Origin: Billgrantia azerbaijanica
Lineage (GTDB): Bacteria; Pseudomonadota; Gammaproteobacteria; Pseudomonadales; Halomonadaceae
Length of the DNA stretch: 64,000 bases
Assembly: GCA_004551485.1 (NCBI GenBank)
Contig: SBLD01000002.1
Coordinates: 405,256 to 469,255, forward strand
Direction of reading: 5' to 3'
The notes under the pieces are model-generated. The model was not told where the DNA came from. It did not search any database and saw only the letters and a list, made by a program, of their open reading frames with translations. Both the position numbers and the translations under genes were made by a program. Positions 1 to 10,875 of this stretch are shown piece by piece (position 1 is the first letter of the stretch; each line of letters starts with the position of its first letter).

Positions 1-56
1 AGCGCCAGGAGGGCGCCGCCGACCAGGGTGCGTTCGAGAAAGGTGCGACGCTGCAT
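1..56 (-). CDS. lptE: LPS-assembly lipoprotein LptE, N-terminal fragment
   Basis: Only the first 18 or so codons lie inside the window, reading MQRRTFLERTLVGGALLAL. This is a positively charged start followed by a hydrophobic stretch, as expected of a lipoprotein signal peptide; the lipobox cysteine would be beyond the edge. The assignment rests mainly on position: lptE directly follows leuS in gammaproteobacteria, and this ATG lies 30 bases after the leuS stop. LptE plugs the LptD barrel in the outer membrane and helps deliver LPS to the surface. Identity is inferred from context, since too little protein is visible. Confidence 0.6.
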   Translation of the reverse strand, partial: MQRRTFLERTLVGGALLA

Positions 57-86
57 GGGAGCTCCTTGGCCTGACAGGACGGGCAC

Positions 87-2825
<2,739 letters not shown>

Positions 2826-2908
2826 CTAAATGGTACCCAAGGATACCCCAGTCGGGCGGGAGCGGCCATGCCTGTCCCCGCTCGTGAGTCGCGTCGAGGA
2901 GAGAGAGC

Positions 2909-3424
2909 ATGAGCAAAGGTCCCGAATCAAAACGCGAGCATCGCCTGCGTGAAGGCTATGAGCGCATGCTGGCCCGCCTGCAGGAAGGGCGCCGGGAGTT
3001 GACCTGGGAGAACCTGCAGAAGGAGCTGGACGAGGCGGTGGAGTTCGAGGCCGAGCTCGCGGAGTTCACCAAGGACGAGCTCGCCCTGCTGCGCGCCTGG
3101 CTGGAGCGCGACCTGGTCGACATGCGCCGCTACCTCAGGGCCGGTGGGCGCGGCGTGGCCAGTTGGTTGGGCATCGACCTCGACCAGCTGTCGCGCACGG
3201 TGGTGGAGTCGCTGTTCGCCATCGCCGATCGCAGCAAGATCGAGCGGGCACGGTTCGAGGAGAACCTGGAGGCCGCCCGCGCCGACTACTGCGAGGGTGA
3301 GCTGGCTGCGCCCGGACGCATGGCCTGCGTGCACTGTGACGCCGTGGTCGAGCTGGAGGGCGTCACCCGCATCGAGCCATGCCATCGCTGTGGGCATCGC
3401 TACTTCTATCGCGTCTCGGAGTAG
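2909..3424 (+). CDS. Zinc-ribbon protein of the YbeL/DUF1451 family
   Basis: A 171-residue soluble protein whose N-terminal two thirds are charged and probably helical. The C-terminus carries a zinc ribbon made of CVHC and CHRC pairs about 20 residues apart. The size, the late ribbon and the position next to leuS match the DUF1451/YbeL family. Its molecular role is not established. The ATG is preceded by a purine-rich GAGGAGAGAGAG Shine-Dalgarno region. It is divergent from leuS, and the 227 bases between the two starts should hold both promoters; I see no convincing consensus boxes there. Confidence 0.8.
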   Translation: MSKGPESKREHRLREGYERMLARLQEGRRELTWENLQKELDEAVEFEAELAEFTKDELALLRAWLERDLVDMRRYLRAGGRGVASWLGIDLDQLSRTVVESLFAIADRSKIERARFEENLEAARADYCEGELAAPGRMACVHCDAVVELEGVTRIEPCHRCGHRYFYRVSE

Positions 3425-3430
3425 GGCGTC

Positions 3431-4756
3431 TCACAGCCACCCGTCCAGCACCAGCAGGGTGCCGACCACCAGGCCGCTCATCGCCAGAGCATAGCCGAGG
3501 TTGTGGCGCATCATCCGGTAGCCGCTGACGGCGTAGCGCCCCTGCAGCGAGAGGTTGATGCCGGAGAGCGGCCCCACCGAGGTGCCGACCGCCCAGGAGG
3601 ACAGCGCCACGAAGGCGAACAGTGTCTGGCGGCTGCCTTCCAGGTCGAGCATCGAGGCCAGTACCGAGACGCCGATGATGGGGTGCAGTCCGGCGATGGC
3701 GCTGGCCACGATGCCCAGGAAGCTCAGGATGGCCTCGCGGGCGCCGAAACGGGCGAAGAGCGTCCAGTCGCTGCCGGTGGCGGCGGCGATCAGCGTCGAG
3801 AGACCGAGCGTCAATAACCCCGCCGAGAGGAACAGGGCGATCTCGCCGCGCATGGCCGGCAGGCGCGTGAGGCAGTGCCGGCGCACGCGGCGCAGCGTCC
3901 AGCGCGGCCCCGAGGGCAGGTTGGTGACCAGCGCCGCGCTCGGCAGCAGGAAGGTGATGATGCTGACGATGCCGAGTGCCGGCGTCAGGGCATAGTGGAA
4001 CAGCAGCACCAGCGAGGCCATGATCAGTGGCATCAGCAGGCTGCGCGGCGAGAGCGAGAAGCCGGCCACCTCGCTGAGGTCGAAGCGTCGCGAGAGCTCG
4101 AGCGTGGTCAGGGCGCCGGCCACCAGCGCCAGGGGCAGGCCGGCGGCAAGCACCTGCGCGTAGTTCATGGCTGGCGCCAAGGTCAGCACCACGCCCATGG
4201 AGGCGAAGAACGGCGACCACAGGGCGGCGCTGGACAGGCCGCGGTTGAGGGCCAGCAGCTGGGGCAGGCTGAGCGGGCCGCGCCGCGCGAGGCGGTCGCC
4301 GATCATGAACACCGTCGAGAGGTTGAGGATGATGCCCAGCAGGTGGACGCCGAGCCAGGTGCCGGCGACGCCGCGGGCGCCGGTGACGGGGTGGCCCAGC
4401 GGGCGCCCATCGCGCCGGTTGCCGATCAGCCCGATGAAGCTCACCCCGACCAGCATGGCCACCACGTAGGTGTTGCCATCGAGGGCCGCCGGCCAGGCGA
4501 CCCTGGCGCCGAAGCGGAAGTGCGCCGTGAGCAGCAGCGCCACGCCGATGGCGGCCAGGGCGCCGGCCTGCCAGCGGGTGCGTCGCGGGATGTCGCGCCA
4601 CAGCAGCAGCGTCGCCAGCCACAGGGCGTAGCCGACCAGGTGCGGCAGCGGCGCGAGCCCGGCAAACCCCAGGATCTGCAGCACCAGGCCGGCGAGTATC
4701 AGGACTCCGGCCAGCGCATGGCGGGGCGAAACGGGGGGCGTGGCGGTCTCCGGCAC
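3431..4756 (-). CDS. Polytopic inner-membrane protein, function unassigned
   Basis: 441 residues with about eleven or twelve hydrophobic segments, for example ALAGVLILAGLVLQILGFAG near the N-terminus and LAMSGLVVGTLLVLDGWL at the end. The overall look is of an ion or carboxylate transporter of the secondary-carrier type, but I recognise no diagnostic motif and do not assign a substrate. The conserved-looking stretch GTSVGPLSGINLSLQGRY precedes the last helices. A GTG start is used, with CAGGAG seven bases upstream. It ends six bases from the stop of the convergent zinc-ribbon gene, and its start lies just after the LysR gene on the same strand, so the two could be co-transcribed. Confidence 0.6.
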   Translation of the reverse strand: MPETATPPVSPRHALAGVLILAGLVLQILGFAGLAPLPHLVGYALWLATLLLWRDIPRRTRWQAGALAAIGVALLLTAHFRFGARVAWPAALDGNTYVVAMLVGVSFIGLIGNRRDGRPLGHPVTGARGVAGTWLGVHLLGIILNLSTVFMIGDRLARRGPLSLPQLLALNRGLSSAALWSPFFASMGVVLTLAPAMNYAQVLAAGLPLALVAGALTTLELSRRFDLSEVAGFSLSPRSLLMPLIMASLVLLFHYALTPALGIVSIITFLLPSAALVTNLPSGPRWTLRRVRRHCLTRLPAMRGEIALFLSAGLLTLGLSTLIAAATGSDWTLFARFGAREAILSFLGIVASAIAGLHPIIGVSVLASMLDLEGSRQTLFAFVALSSWAVGTSVGPLSGINLSLQGRYAVSGYRMMRHNLGYALAMSGLVVGTLLVLDGWL

Positions 4757-4785
4757 GGGCGGCTCCTGGGTAAATGATGAGCAGT

Positions 4786-5691
4786 CTAACTAATCCCCGC
4801 GTCGGATGCCCGGGCGGCCGGCTCTCGAGCCTCTTCCAGCAGACCGAGCATGGCGCGGGCGGCGTTGGAGAGGGTGCGGCCCTTGTGCACGAGATACCCC
4901 AGCGGGCGCTGGATGGGTGGGTGCTCCACCGCCAGCTCGTGCAGCTCCCCGGCGACCAGGCGCTCCGGCAGCAGGCTCCAGCCCAGGCCGATGGCGGCCA
5001 TCATCTTGAGCGTCTCCAGGTAGTTGGTCGAGATCGCCACCGGCAGGGTCAGGCCGGCGGCGGCGAAGCGCGACTCGATCAGCGTGCGCGTGAAGGTCAG
5101 CGGGCCCGGCAGTACGGCGTCGAAGTCGCACAGCTCGCGCAGCGCCAGTGGACCGCGGTCGGCGAGCGGGTGATCGGGGGCGCAGACGAAGCACAGGCGA
5201 TCGATCCACACCGGCACCACCTCGAGCTGCGGGTCGGGGTGGGGGGCCAGCGTCACCACGGCGATCTCCAGCTCGCCGTCGAGCACCCCCTGGTAGGCCT
5301 GCTCGGAGTCGAGGAAGTGCAGGTCGAGGCGCACCTCGGGGTGCGCGCCGGTGTAGGCCTTGAGCAGCGGGGGCAGGCGGTGCAGGCCGACGTGGTGGCT
5401 GGTGGCCAGCGTCAGTTGCCCGGCCACGCGCTCTTCGAGGTTGCACAGCGCACGACGGCTGTCGTCGACCATCACCAGGATCTGGCGGGCGCGGGGCAGC
5501 AGCACCCGACCCGCCTCGGTGAGCGAGACGCGGCGGCCGATGCGGTCGAACAGCCGCGCGTCGATCTGGTTCTCGAGCACGGCGATGCGCTTGCTCACCG
5601 CCGGCTGGGTGAGGTGCAACTGGTCGGCGGCCCGCGAGAAGCTGCCGCTGTCGGCCACGGCGAGAAAGGCCTGCAGGCTCTGGGTGTCCAT
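4786..5691 (-). CDS. LysR-family transcriptional regulator divergent from leuCDB
   Basis: 301 residues. The N-terminal winged HTH covers about residues 1-60 (MDTQSLQAFLAVADSGSFSRAADQLHLTQPAVSKRI split across helices 1-3), followed by the usual effector-binding domain. The start is set by GGAGG nine bases upstream of the ATG and by the family's normal N-terminus; codons further upstream are not family-like. Pseudomonads have a LysR gene in the same place upstream of leuC, so control of the leucine operon is the simplest inference. The co-inducer is unknown. A near-perfect LysR-type dyad is present between the two genes (see 5714-5761). Confidence 0.85.
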   Translation of the reverse strand: MDTQSLQAFLAVADSGSFSRAADQLHLTQPAVSKRIAVLENQIDARLFDRIGRRVSLTEAGRVLLPRARQILVMVDDSRRALCNLEERVAGQLTLATSHHVGLHRLPPLLKAYTGAHPEVRLDLHFLDSEQAYQGVLDGELEIAVVTLAPHPDPQLEVVPVWIDRLCFVCAPDHPLADRGPLALRELCDFDAVLPGPLTFTRTLIESRFAAAGLTLPVAISTNYLETLKMMAAIGLGWSLLPERLVAGELHELAVEHPPIQRPLGYLVHKGRTLSNAARAMLGLLEEAREPAARASDAGIS

Positions 5692-5713
5692 GGTTCGCCT
5701 CCGGCATTGGTGT

Positions 5714-5761
5714 GATTCCAATATGGAATCCATTCCATAAATAACATGAATTGCTTTCATG
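5714..5761. promoter_or_regulatory. LysR-type operator cluster between the lysR gene and leuC
   Basis: Three dyads lie close together. GATTCC-AATAT-GGAATC (5714-5730) is a perfect interrupted palindrome that fits the LysR T-N11-A rule. TGGAAT-CC-ATTCCA (5724-5737) shares a half-site with it. CATGAA-TTGCT-TTCATG (5745-5761) follows. Overlapping recognition and activation half-sites are the expected layout for a LysR regulator acting on a divergent promoter. Binding by the adjacent LysR protein is inferred. Confidence 0.6.
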
Positions 5762-5841
5762 GGCTAAGCGCGCAAGACTGCCTTCACCAAGCCAAGGCAA
5801 TCGTCGACAAGGACACGGAGTCGATGTGTCGGGGCTATTCC

Positions 5842-5934
5842 GGGGACAAAGGTCGACGAGGAGGCGCTGTGAATCCCTCCTTGGACACTACATTTGCCAT
5901 CCCTGGCAAATGACCTCCTCGTCGACCTGTCCCC
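5842..5934 (+). repeat. Intergenic palindromic repeat, copy A (leuC leader)
   Basis: A 93-bp element with outer arms GGGGACA and TGTCCCC, then GGTCGACGAGGAGG pairing perfectly with CCTCCTCGTCGACC. It also has an inner hairpin ATTTGCCA-TCCC-TGGCAAAT. The 63-bp core (5858-5920) matches the reverse complement of copy B (8197-8259) at 51 of 63 positions with no gaps. Most of the intergenic stretch 5762-6033 is this element; I see no leader peptide rich in leucine codons and no obvious attenuator. Confidence 0.85.
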
Positions 5935-6033
5935 GGCGCCCCTCGGCAAGCTGTCGGTGATGATCGCCCCCGGCAACCAACAGTCAGAATGCATGACCGG
6001 ACACGCAAAGGGCCCAAGGCCCGGGAGAACGAC

Positions 6034-7479
6034 ATGGCAGGCCAGACGCTTTACGACAAGCTGTGGTCGCAGCACCTGGTGAAGGCGCGCGACGACGGCA
6101 CCGCCCTCATCTACATCGACCGGCAATTGCTGCACGAGGTGACCTCGCCCCAGGCCTTCGAGGGCCTGCGCCTGGCCGGTCGCCGTCCGTGGCGGCTCGA
6201 CGCCAACCTGGCGACGCCGGACCACAACGTGCCGACCACGCTCAAGGAGCGCGCCGAGGGCAACGCCGGCATCAAGGACCCGGTGTCGCTGATCCAGGTG
6301 CAGACGCTCGATGACAACTGCAACGAGTTCGGCATCGAGGAGTTCAGGATCAACGACCCGCGCCAGGGCATCGTCCACGTGGTAGGCCCGGAGCAGGGCG
6401 CCACGCTGCCCGGCATGACCGTGGTGTGCGGCGACTCCCATACCGCCACCCACGGCGCCTTCGCGGCGCTCGCCCACGGCATCGGCACCTCCGAGGTCGA
6501 GCACGTGCTCGCCACCCAGTGCCTGCTGGCGCAGAAGATGAAGAACATGCAGGTGCGCGTCGAGGGCCAGCTCGGCACCGGCGTCACCGCCAAGGACATC
6601 GTGCTCGCCATCATCGGCCGCATCGGCACCGCCGGCGGCACCGGCTATGCCATCGAGTTCGCCGGCAGCGCCATCCGCGAGCTCTCCATGGAAGGGCGCA
6701 TGACGGTGTGCAACATGGCCATCGAAGCGGGCGCCCGGGTCGGCCTGATCGCCGTGGACGACACCACCATCGATTACCTCAAGGGGCGCCACTATGCCCC
6801 GAGCGGCGAGCAGTGGGAGGCCGCCGTGGCCGACTGGCGCCAGCTGGTTTCCGACGACGACGCCCGGTTCGACAAGGTGGTGACGCTGGATGCCGCCGAG
6901 ATCGAGCCGCAGGTCAGCTGGGGTACCAGCCCCGAGATGGTCACCGGCATCGGCGGCGAGGTGCCCGACCCGGCCGAGGCGACCGACGAGACCGTGCAGC
7001 GCAGCTATACGCGTGCGCTCGAGTACATGGGCCTGGCGCCCAAGCAGAAGATCACCGATATCCGCCTCGACAAGGTGTTCATCGGCTCGTGCACCAATTC
7101 GCGCATCGAGGACCTTCGCGAGGCGGCCAAGGTCGCCCGTGGCAAGAAGGTGGCCGACTCCATCAAGCTCGCCATGGTGGTACCGGGCTCCGGCCTGGTG
7201 AAGCGCCAGGCCGAGGCCGAGGGGCTCGACAAGGTCTTCATCGAGGCGGGTTTCGAGTGGCGCGAACCGGGCTGCTCCATGTGCCTGGCGATGAATGCCG
7301 ACAAGCTCGGCGCCGGCGAGCACTGCGCCTCCACCTCGAACCGCAACTTCGAGGGGCGCCAGGGCTACGGCGGGCGCACTCACCTGGTCAGCCCGGCGAT
7401 GGCCGCCGCCGCCGCCATCGCCGGCCACTTCGTCGATGTCCGCCGGCTCGACGCCCAACCCGCCGTGCAGGAGGCCTGA
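6034..7479 (+). CDS. leuC: 3-isopropylmalate dehydratase, large subunit
   Basis: Isomerises 2-isopropylmalate to 3-isopropylmalate with LeuD in leucine biosynthesis. The 481-residue length is normal. The aconitase-family [4Fe-4S] ligands are visible as the cysteine of FIGSCTNSR and the pair in [25 protein letters not shown] and the C-terminal [14 protein letters not shown] are further family blocks. The ATG of [11 protein letters not shown] is preceded by GGGAG; the upstream in-frame ATG at 5989 lacks family-like sequence. leuD follows after three bases. Confidence 0.97.
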   Translation: MAGQTLYDKLWSQHLVKARDDGTALIYIDRQLLHEVTSPQAFEGLRLAGRRPWRLDANLATPDHNVPTTLKERAEGNAGIKDPVSLIQVQTLDDNCNEFGIEEFRINDPRQGIVHVVGPEQGATLPGMTVVCGDSHTATHGAFAALAHGIGTSEVEHVLATQCLLAQKMKNMQVRVEGQLGTGVTAKDIVLAIIGRIGTAGGTGYAIEFAGSAIRELSMEGRMTVCNMAIEAGARVGLIAVDDTTIDYLKGRHYAPSGEQWEAAVADWRQLVSDDDARFDKVVTLDAAEIEPQVSWGTSPEMVTGIGGEVPDPAEATDETVQRSYTRALEYMGLAPKQKITDIRLDKVFIGSCTNSRIEDLREAAKVARGKKVADSIKLAMVVPGSGLVKRQAEAEGLDKVFIEAGFEWREPGCSMCLAMNADKLGAGEHCASTSNRNFEGRQGYGGRTHLVSPAMAAAAAIAGHFVDVRRLDAQPAVQEA

Positions 7480-7482
7480 CCC

Positions 7483-8136
7483 ATGAACAAGTTCGAACGC
7501 ATCGACGGCCTCGTCGCCCCGCTCGACCGGGCCAACGTCGACACCGACCTGATCATTCCCAAGCAGTTCCTGAAGTCGATCAAGCGCACCGGCTTCGGCG
7601 TCAACCTCTTCGACGAGCTGCGCTACCTCGACGAGGGACAGCCGGGCCAGGACTGCTCCAATCGGCCGCTGAATCCCGACTTCGTGCTCAACCAGCCGCG
7701 CTACCAGGGCGCCAGGGTCCTGCTCGCCCGGCGCAACTTCGGCTGCGGCAGCTCCCGCGAACACGCCCCCTGGGCGCTGGAGGACTTCGGCTTCCGGGTA
7801 GTGATCGCCCCGAGCTTCGCCGACATCTTCTACAACAATGCCTTCAAGAACGGCCTGCTGCTGGTGACGCTGCCGGAAGAGACCGTCGATGAGCTGTTCC
7901 GCGAGGTCGAGGCGAACGAGGGCTACCGCCTCGATGTGGACCTGGAGAATCAGCGCCTGATCACCCCGTCCGGCGAGATCCTCGAGTTCGAGGTGGATCC
8001 GTTCCGCAAGCACTGCCTGCTGGAGGGCCTCGACGACATCGGCATCACCCTGCAGGACGAGGACGCCATCCGCGCCTTCGAGGAGAAGCATCGCGCCGCG
8101 CGACCCTGGCTGTTCCGCGATAGTGCTCAGGCCTGA
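7483..8136 (+). CDS. leuD: 3-isopropylmalate dehydratase, small subunit
   Basis: The 217-residue swivel-domain partner of LeuC, with the typical start [21 protein letters not shown] and the substrate-loop block [21 protein letters not shown] lies in the end of leuC just before the ATG, so translation of the two subunits is probably coupled. The next gene, leuB, is separated by 191 bases occupied largely by repeat copy B, instead of the short gap often seen. Confidence 0.97.
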   Translation: MNKFERIDGLVAPLDRANVDTDLIIPKQFLKSIKRTGFGVNLFDELRYLDEGQPGQDCSNRPLNPDFVLNQPRYQGARVLLARRNFGCGSSREHAPWALEDFGFRVVIAPSFADIFYNNAFKNGLLLVTLPEETVDELFREVEANEGYRLDVDLENQRLITPSGEILEFEVDPFRKHCLLEGLDDIGITLQDEDAIRAFEEKHRAARPWLFRDSAQA

Positions 8137-8182
8137 CCGCTCAGCCGGGAACAGATTGACCAACCGAGAATTGAAGGGCGTA

Positions 8183-8273
8183 GGGAACAGGCCGAAGAGG
8201 AGGTCCGATGCCATGGATGGCATCGGTAGCGCCCAGGGATGGGTTCACAGCGCCTCCTCGCAGGCCTGTCGCC
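8183..8273 (-). repeat. Intergenic palindromic repeat, copy B (leuD-leuB gap)
   Basis: A 91-bp element in the opposite orientation to copy A. Read on the minus strand it has GAGGAGG at one end of the 63-bp core and CCTCCTC at the other, a CCCA-TCCC-TGGG hairpin and an inner CGATGCCA-TCCA-TGGCATCG hairpin. Flanking arms ACAGGCC and GGCCTGT also pair. Relative to copy A, base changes at core positions 35/54, 36/53, 37/52 and 17/28 keep the pairing, which argues that the folded form is maintained. Confidence 0.85.
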
Positions 8274-8327
8274 GTACAGCCCGCCGCCATTCGCTTGAGA
8301 ACGGCAACGACAAGGATCGAAAAACAC

Positions 8328-9407
8328 ATGACACGCAAGATTCTGGTACTGCCGGGTGACGGCATCGGCCCGGAAATCACCGCCCAGGCCAGCCGCATCC
8401 TGGCGGCCTGCCAGGCCCGCGGCCTGGACATCGAGGTGGAAGAGGGGCTCGTCGGCGGCAGCGCCTATGACGCCCACGGTGAACCGCTGCCCGCCGCCAC
8501 GCTGGAAAAAGCCAAGGCCGCTCGCGCCATCCTCCTCGGCGCCGTGGGCGGGCCAAAGTGGGACAAGCTCGAGGATCTGGCCAAGCGCCCCGAGAAGGGC
8601 CTGCTTGGCCTGCGCAAGAACCTCGGCCTGTTCGGCAACCTGCGCCCGGCCATCACCTATCCGCAGCTCGCTGCCGCCTCCAGCCTCAAGCCCGAGCTGG
8701 TCGCCGGACTCGACATCATGATCGTGCGCGAGCTCACCGGCGGCATCTACTTCGGCCAGCCGCGCGGCATCGAGGAGCGCGACGGTGAGCGCGTCGGCTT
8801 CAACACCTACGTCTATTCCGAGAGCGAGATCGAGCGGATCGGCCGAGTCGCCTTCGAGCTGGCCCAGAAGCGCGGCAAGAAGCTCTGTTCGGTGGACAAG
8901 GCCAACGTGCTGGAGGTCACCATCCTGTGGCGTGAGGTGATGGAGCGGCTGGCCCCGGAATACCCCGACGTCGAACTCTCCCATATGTACGTCGACAACG
9001 CCGCCATGCAACTGGTGCGCGCGCCCAAGCAGTTCGACGTCATGGTCACCGGCAACATGTTCGGCGACATCCTCTCCGATGCGGCAGCGATGCTCACCGG
9101 CTCGATCGGCATGCTGCCCTCGGCCTCGCTCAACGAGAGCGGCCAGGGCATGTACGAGCCGTGCCACGGCAGCGCGCCGGACATCGCCGGGCAGAACGTC
9201 GCCAACCCGCTGGCGACCATCCTTTCGGTGGCCATGATGCTGCGCTACTCGCTCGACGCGCCGGAACTGGCGGCGCGCATCGAGGCCGCGGTGGGCGAGG
9301 TGCTGGACGACGGGCTCAGGACGGCGGACATTGCCGCGGACGGGACCCGTACCGTCTCCACCGTCGAGATGGGCGATGCGGTGCTGGCGGCCTTCGAGCG
9401 TCAGTGA
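8328..9407 (+). CDS. leuB: 3-isopropylmalate dehydrogenase
   Basis: NAD-dependent oxidative decarboxylation of 3-isopropylmalate to 2-oxoisocaproate, the third leucine-specific step. The 359 residues include the N-terminal [14 protein letters not shown], the substrate-binding [14 protein letters not shown], the metal-binding [13 protein letters not shown] and the C-terminal [12 protein letters not shown] blocks. The ATG at [10 protein letters not shown] is chosen because the preceding in-frame codons run back into repeat copy B. A possible weak Shine-Dalgarno, AAGGA, lies upstream. Confidence 0.97.
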   Translation: MTRKILVLPGDGIGPEITAQASRILAACQARGLDIEVEEGLVGGSAYDAHGEPLPAATLEKAKAARAILLGAVGGPKWDKLEDLAKRPEKGLLGLRKNLGLFGNLRPAITYPQLAAASSLKPELVAGLDIMIVRELTGGIYFGQPRGIEERDGERVGFNTYVYSESEIERIGRVAFELAQKRGKKLCSVDKANVLEVTILWREVMERLAPEYPDVELSHMYVDNAAMQLVRAPKQFDVMVTGNMFGDILSDAAAMLTGSIGMLPSASLNESGQGMYEPCHGSAPDIAGQNVANPLATILSVAMMLRYSLDAPELAARIEAAVGEVLDDGLRTADIAADGTRTVSTVEMGDAVLAAFERQ

Positions 9408-9442
9408 CGAGCCTCCCGTCTGCGCGGCGGGGGCGAATTCTG

Positions 9443-9448
9443 TATAAT
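9443..9448 (+). promoter_or_regulatory. Candidate sigma-70 -10 box for asd
   Basis: A perfect TATAAT stands 31 bases before the asd ATG, in a short non-coding gap after leuB. No good -35 match is visible at the usual spacing, so the promoter is only partly supported. It would let asd be expressed independently of leuCDB. Confidence 0.5.
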
Positions 9449-9479
9449 GGTGGGTTCATTCTTTTCTGGAGGACTTCAC

Positions 9480-10592
9480 ATGTTGAAAGTCGGTTTCGTG
9501 GGTTGGCGCGGCATGGTGGGCTCGGTGCTCATGCAGCGCATGGTGGATGACGGGGATTTCAACGGCATCGAGCCGATCTTCTTCACCACCTCGCAGGTCG
9601 GCCAGGCCGGCCCCGACGTCGGCGTCGACGTGCCTCCGCTCAAGGATGCCTTCGACCAGGAGGCACTCAAGGCGCTGGACGTGATCGTCACTTGCCAGGG
9701 CGGCGACTACACCAAGGAGGTCTACGCCGACCTGCGCGCCAGCGGCTGGAAGGGCTACTGGATCGACGCGGCCAGCACCCTGCGCATGGCTGACGAGTCG
9801 ACCATCATCCTCGACCCCGTCAACCGCCGGGTCATCGACGACCAGCTGGCGCGCGGCGCCAAGACCTTCGTCGGCGGCAACTGCACCGTCAGCCTGATGC
9901 TGATGGGCCTCGGTGGGCTCTTCGAGGCCGACCTGGTCGAGTGGATGACCTCCATGACCTACCAGGCCGCCTCCGGCTCCGGCGCCAAGCACATGCGCGA
10001 GCTGCTCAGCCAGATGGGCGCGCTGCGCGACAGCGTGGCCGACGAGCTGGCCAACCCGGCGAGTGCCATCCTGGACATCGACCGCAAGGTTACCGCCGCG
10101 ATGCGCGCCGGTGATTTCCCCACCGACAACTTCACCGCGCCGCTGGCCGGCAGCCTGCTGCCGTGGATCGACTCCAAGCTCGACAACGGCCAGAGCCGCG
10201 AGGAGTGGAAAGGCAGCGTCGAGACCAACAAGATCCTCGGCCGCCAGGACAACCCGGTGCCCATCGATGGCCTCTGCGTGCGGATCGGCGCCATGCGCTC
10301 GCACAGCCAGGCGTTCACCATCAAGCTCAAGCAGGACGTGCCCCTCGACGAGATCGAGGAGCGTCTTGCCAAGCACAACGACTGGGTGAAGGTGATCCCC
10401 AACGACAAGGAGGCCACCATCGCCGAGTTGACCCCGGCCGCCGCCACCGGCACCCTGAGCGTCCCGGTCGGCCGGCTGCGCAAGCTGGCCATGGGTGGCG
10501 AGTATCTATCGGCGTTCAGCGTCGGCGACCAGCTGCTGTGGGGCGCCGCCGAGCCGCTCAAGCGGATGCTCACCATCCTGCGCGAGCAGTGA
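9480..10592 (+). CDS. asd: Aspartate-semialdehyde dehydrogenase
   Basis: Reduces aspartyl phosphate to aspartate semialdehyde, the branch point to lysine/diaminopimelate, threonine and methionine. The 370 residues match the gammaproteobacterial type: [18 protein letters not shown] nucleotide-binding start, catalytic Cys135 in [11 protein letters not shown], and the [15 protein letters not shown] block. GGAGG lies eight bases before the ATG. It sits between leuB and fimV, as in pseudomonads. A strong terminator follows. Confidence 0.97.
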   Translation: MLKVGFVGWRGMVGSVLMQRMVDDGDFNGIEPIFFTTSQVGQAGPDVGVDVPPLKDAFDQEALKALDVIVTCQGGDYTKEVYADLRASGWKGYWIDAASTLRMADESTIILDPVNRRVIDDQLARGAKTFVGGNCTVSLMLMGLGGLFEADLVEWMTSMTYQAASGSGAKHMRELLSQMGALRDSVADELANPASAILDIDRKVTAAMRAGDFPTDNFTAPLAGSLLPWIDSKLDNGQSREEWKGSVETNKILGRQDNPVPIDGLCVRIGAMRSHSQAFTIKLKQDVPLDEIEERLAKHNDWVKVIPNDKEATIAELTPAAATGTLSVPVGRLRKLAMGGEYLSAFSVGDQLLWGAAEPLKRMLTILREQ

Positions 10593-10640
10593 GACAACGC
10601 TGACTCACGGCCGGTCGGTGGTCTCATCGACAGCCGCACG

Positions 10641-10675
10641 ACGGGGTGCCTCCTTCGGGAGGCACCCCGTTTTTG
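10641..10675 (+). terminator. Rho-independent terminator after asd
   Basis: A 13-bp perfect stem ACGGGGTGCCTCC / GGAGGCACCCCGT closed by a UUCG tetraloop and followed by a T run. It lies 49 bases after the asd stop. Just downstream are two imperfect tandem units (10666-10682 and 10683-10700), each CCCG, T5-6, then G-rich sequence ending CGTTG. Confidence 0.92.
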
Positions 10676-10875
10676 TACGTTGCCCGTTTTTTGTGCGTTG
10701 GCGCGGCGGCTTCGCGTCGCCTGCGCCGTGACGTAGCTTGAACAGCAACCAAAAAAGCCCCTCCCACACGGGGTCAGCCTGGCCAGAGTGTGGTACATAG
10801 GGACCAGGTACGTTGGCCATCCTTTTTCTGTAGCCGTTCAACGGCCGATGGTGCCAAGAGACGCAAGGGAACCCC

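Noticed and set aside
5762-6033. Leucine attenuator or T-box in the leuC leader
   Set aside because: No leader peptide with leucine codons and no T-box motif; the main structure is repeat copy A.
5764-8223. Long minus-strand open frame opposite leuCD
   Set aside because: Repetitive composition rich in His, Gly and Leu and no recognisable domain; it runs through the intergenic repeats and the real leuCD genes.
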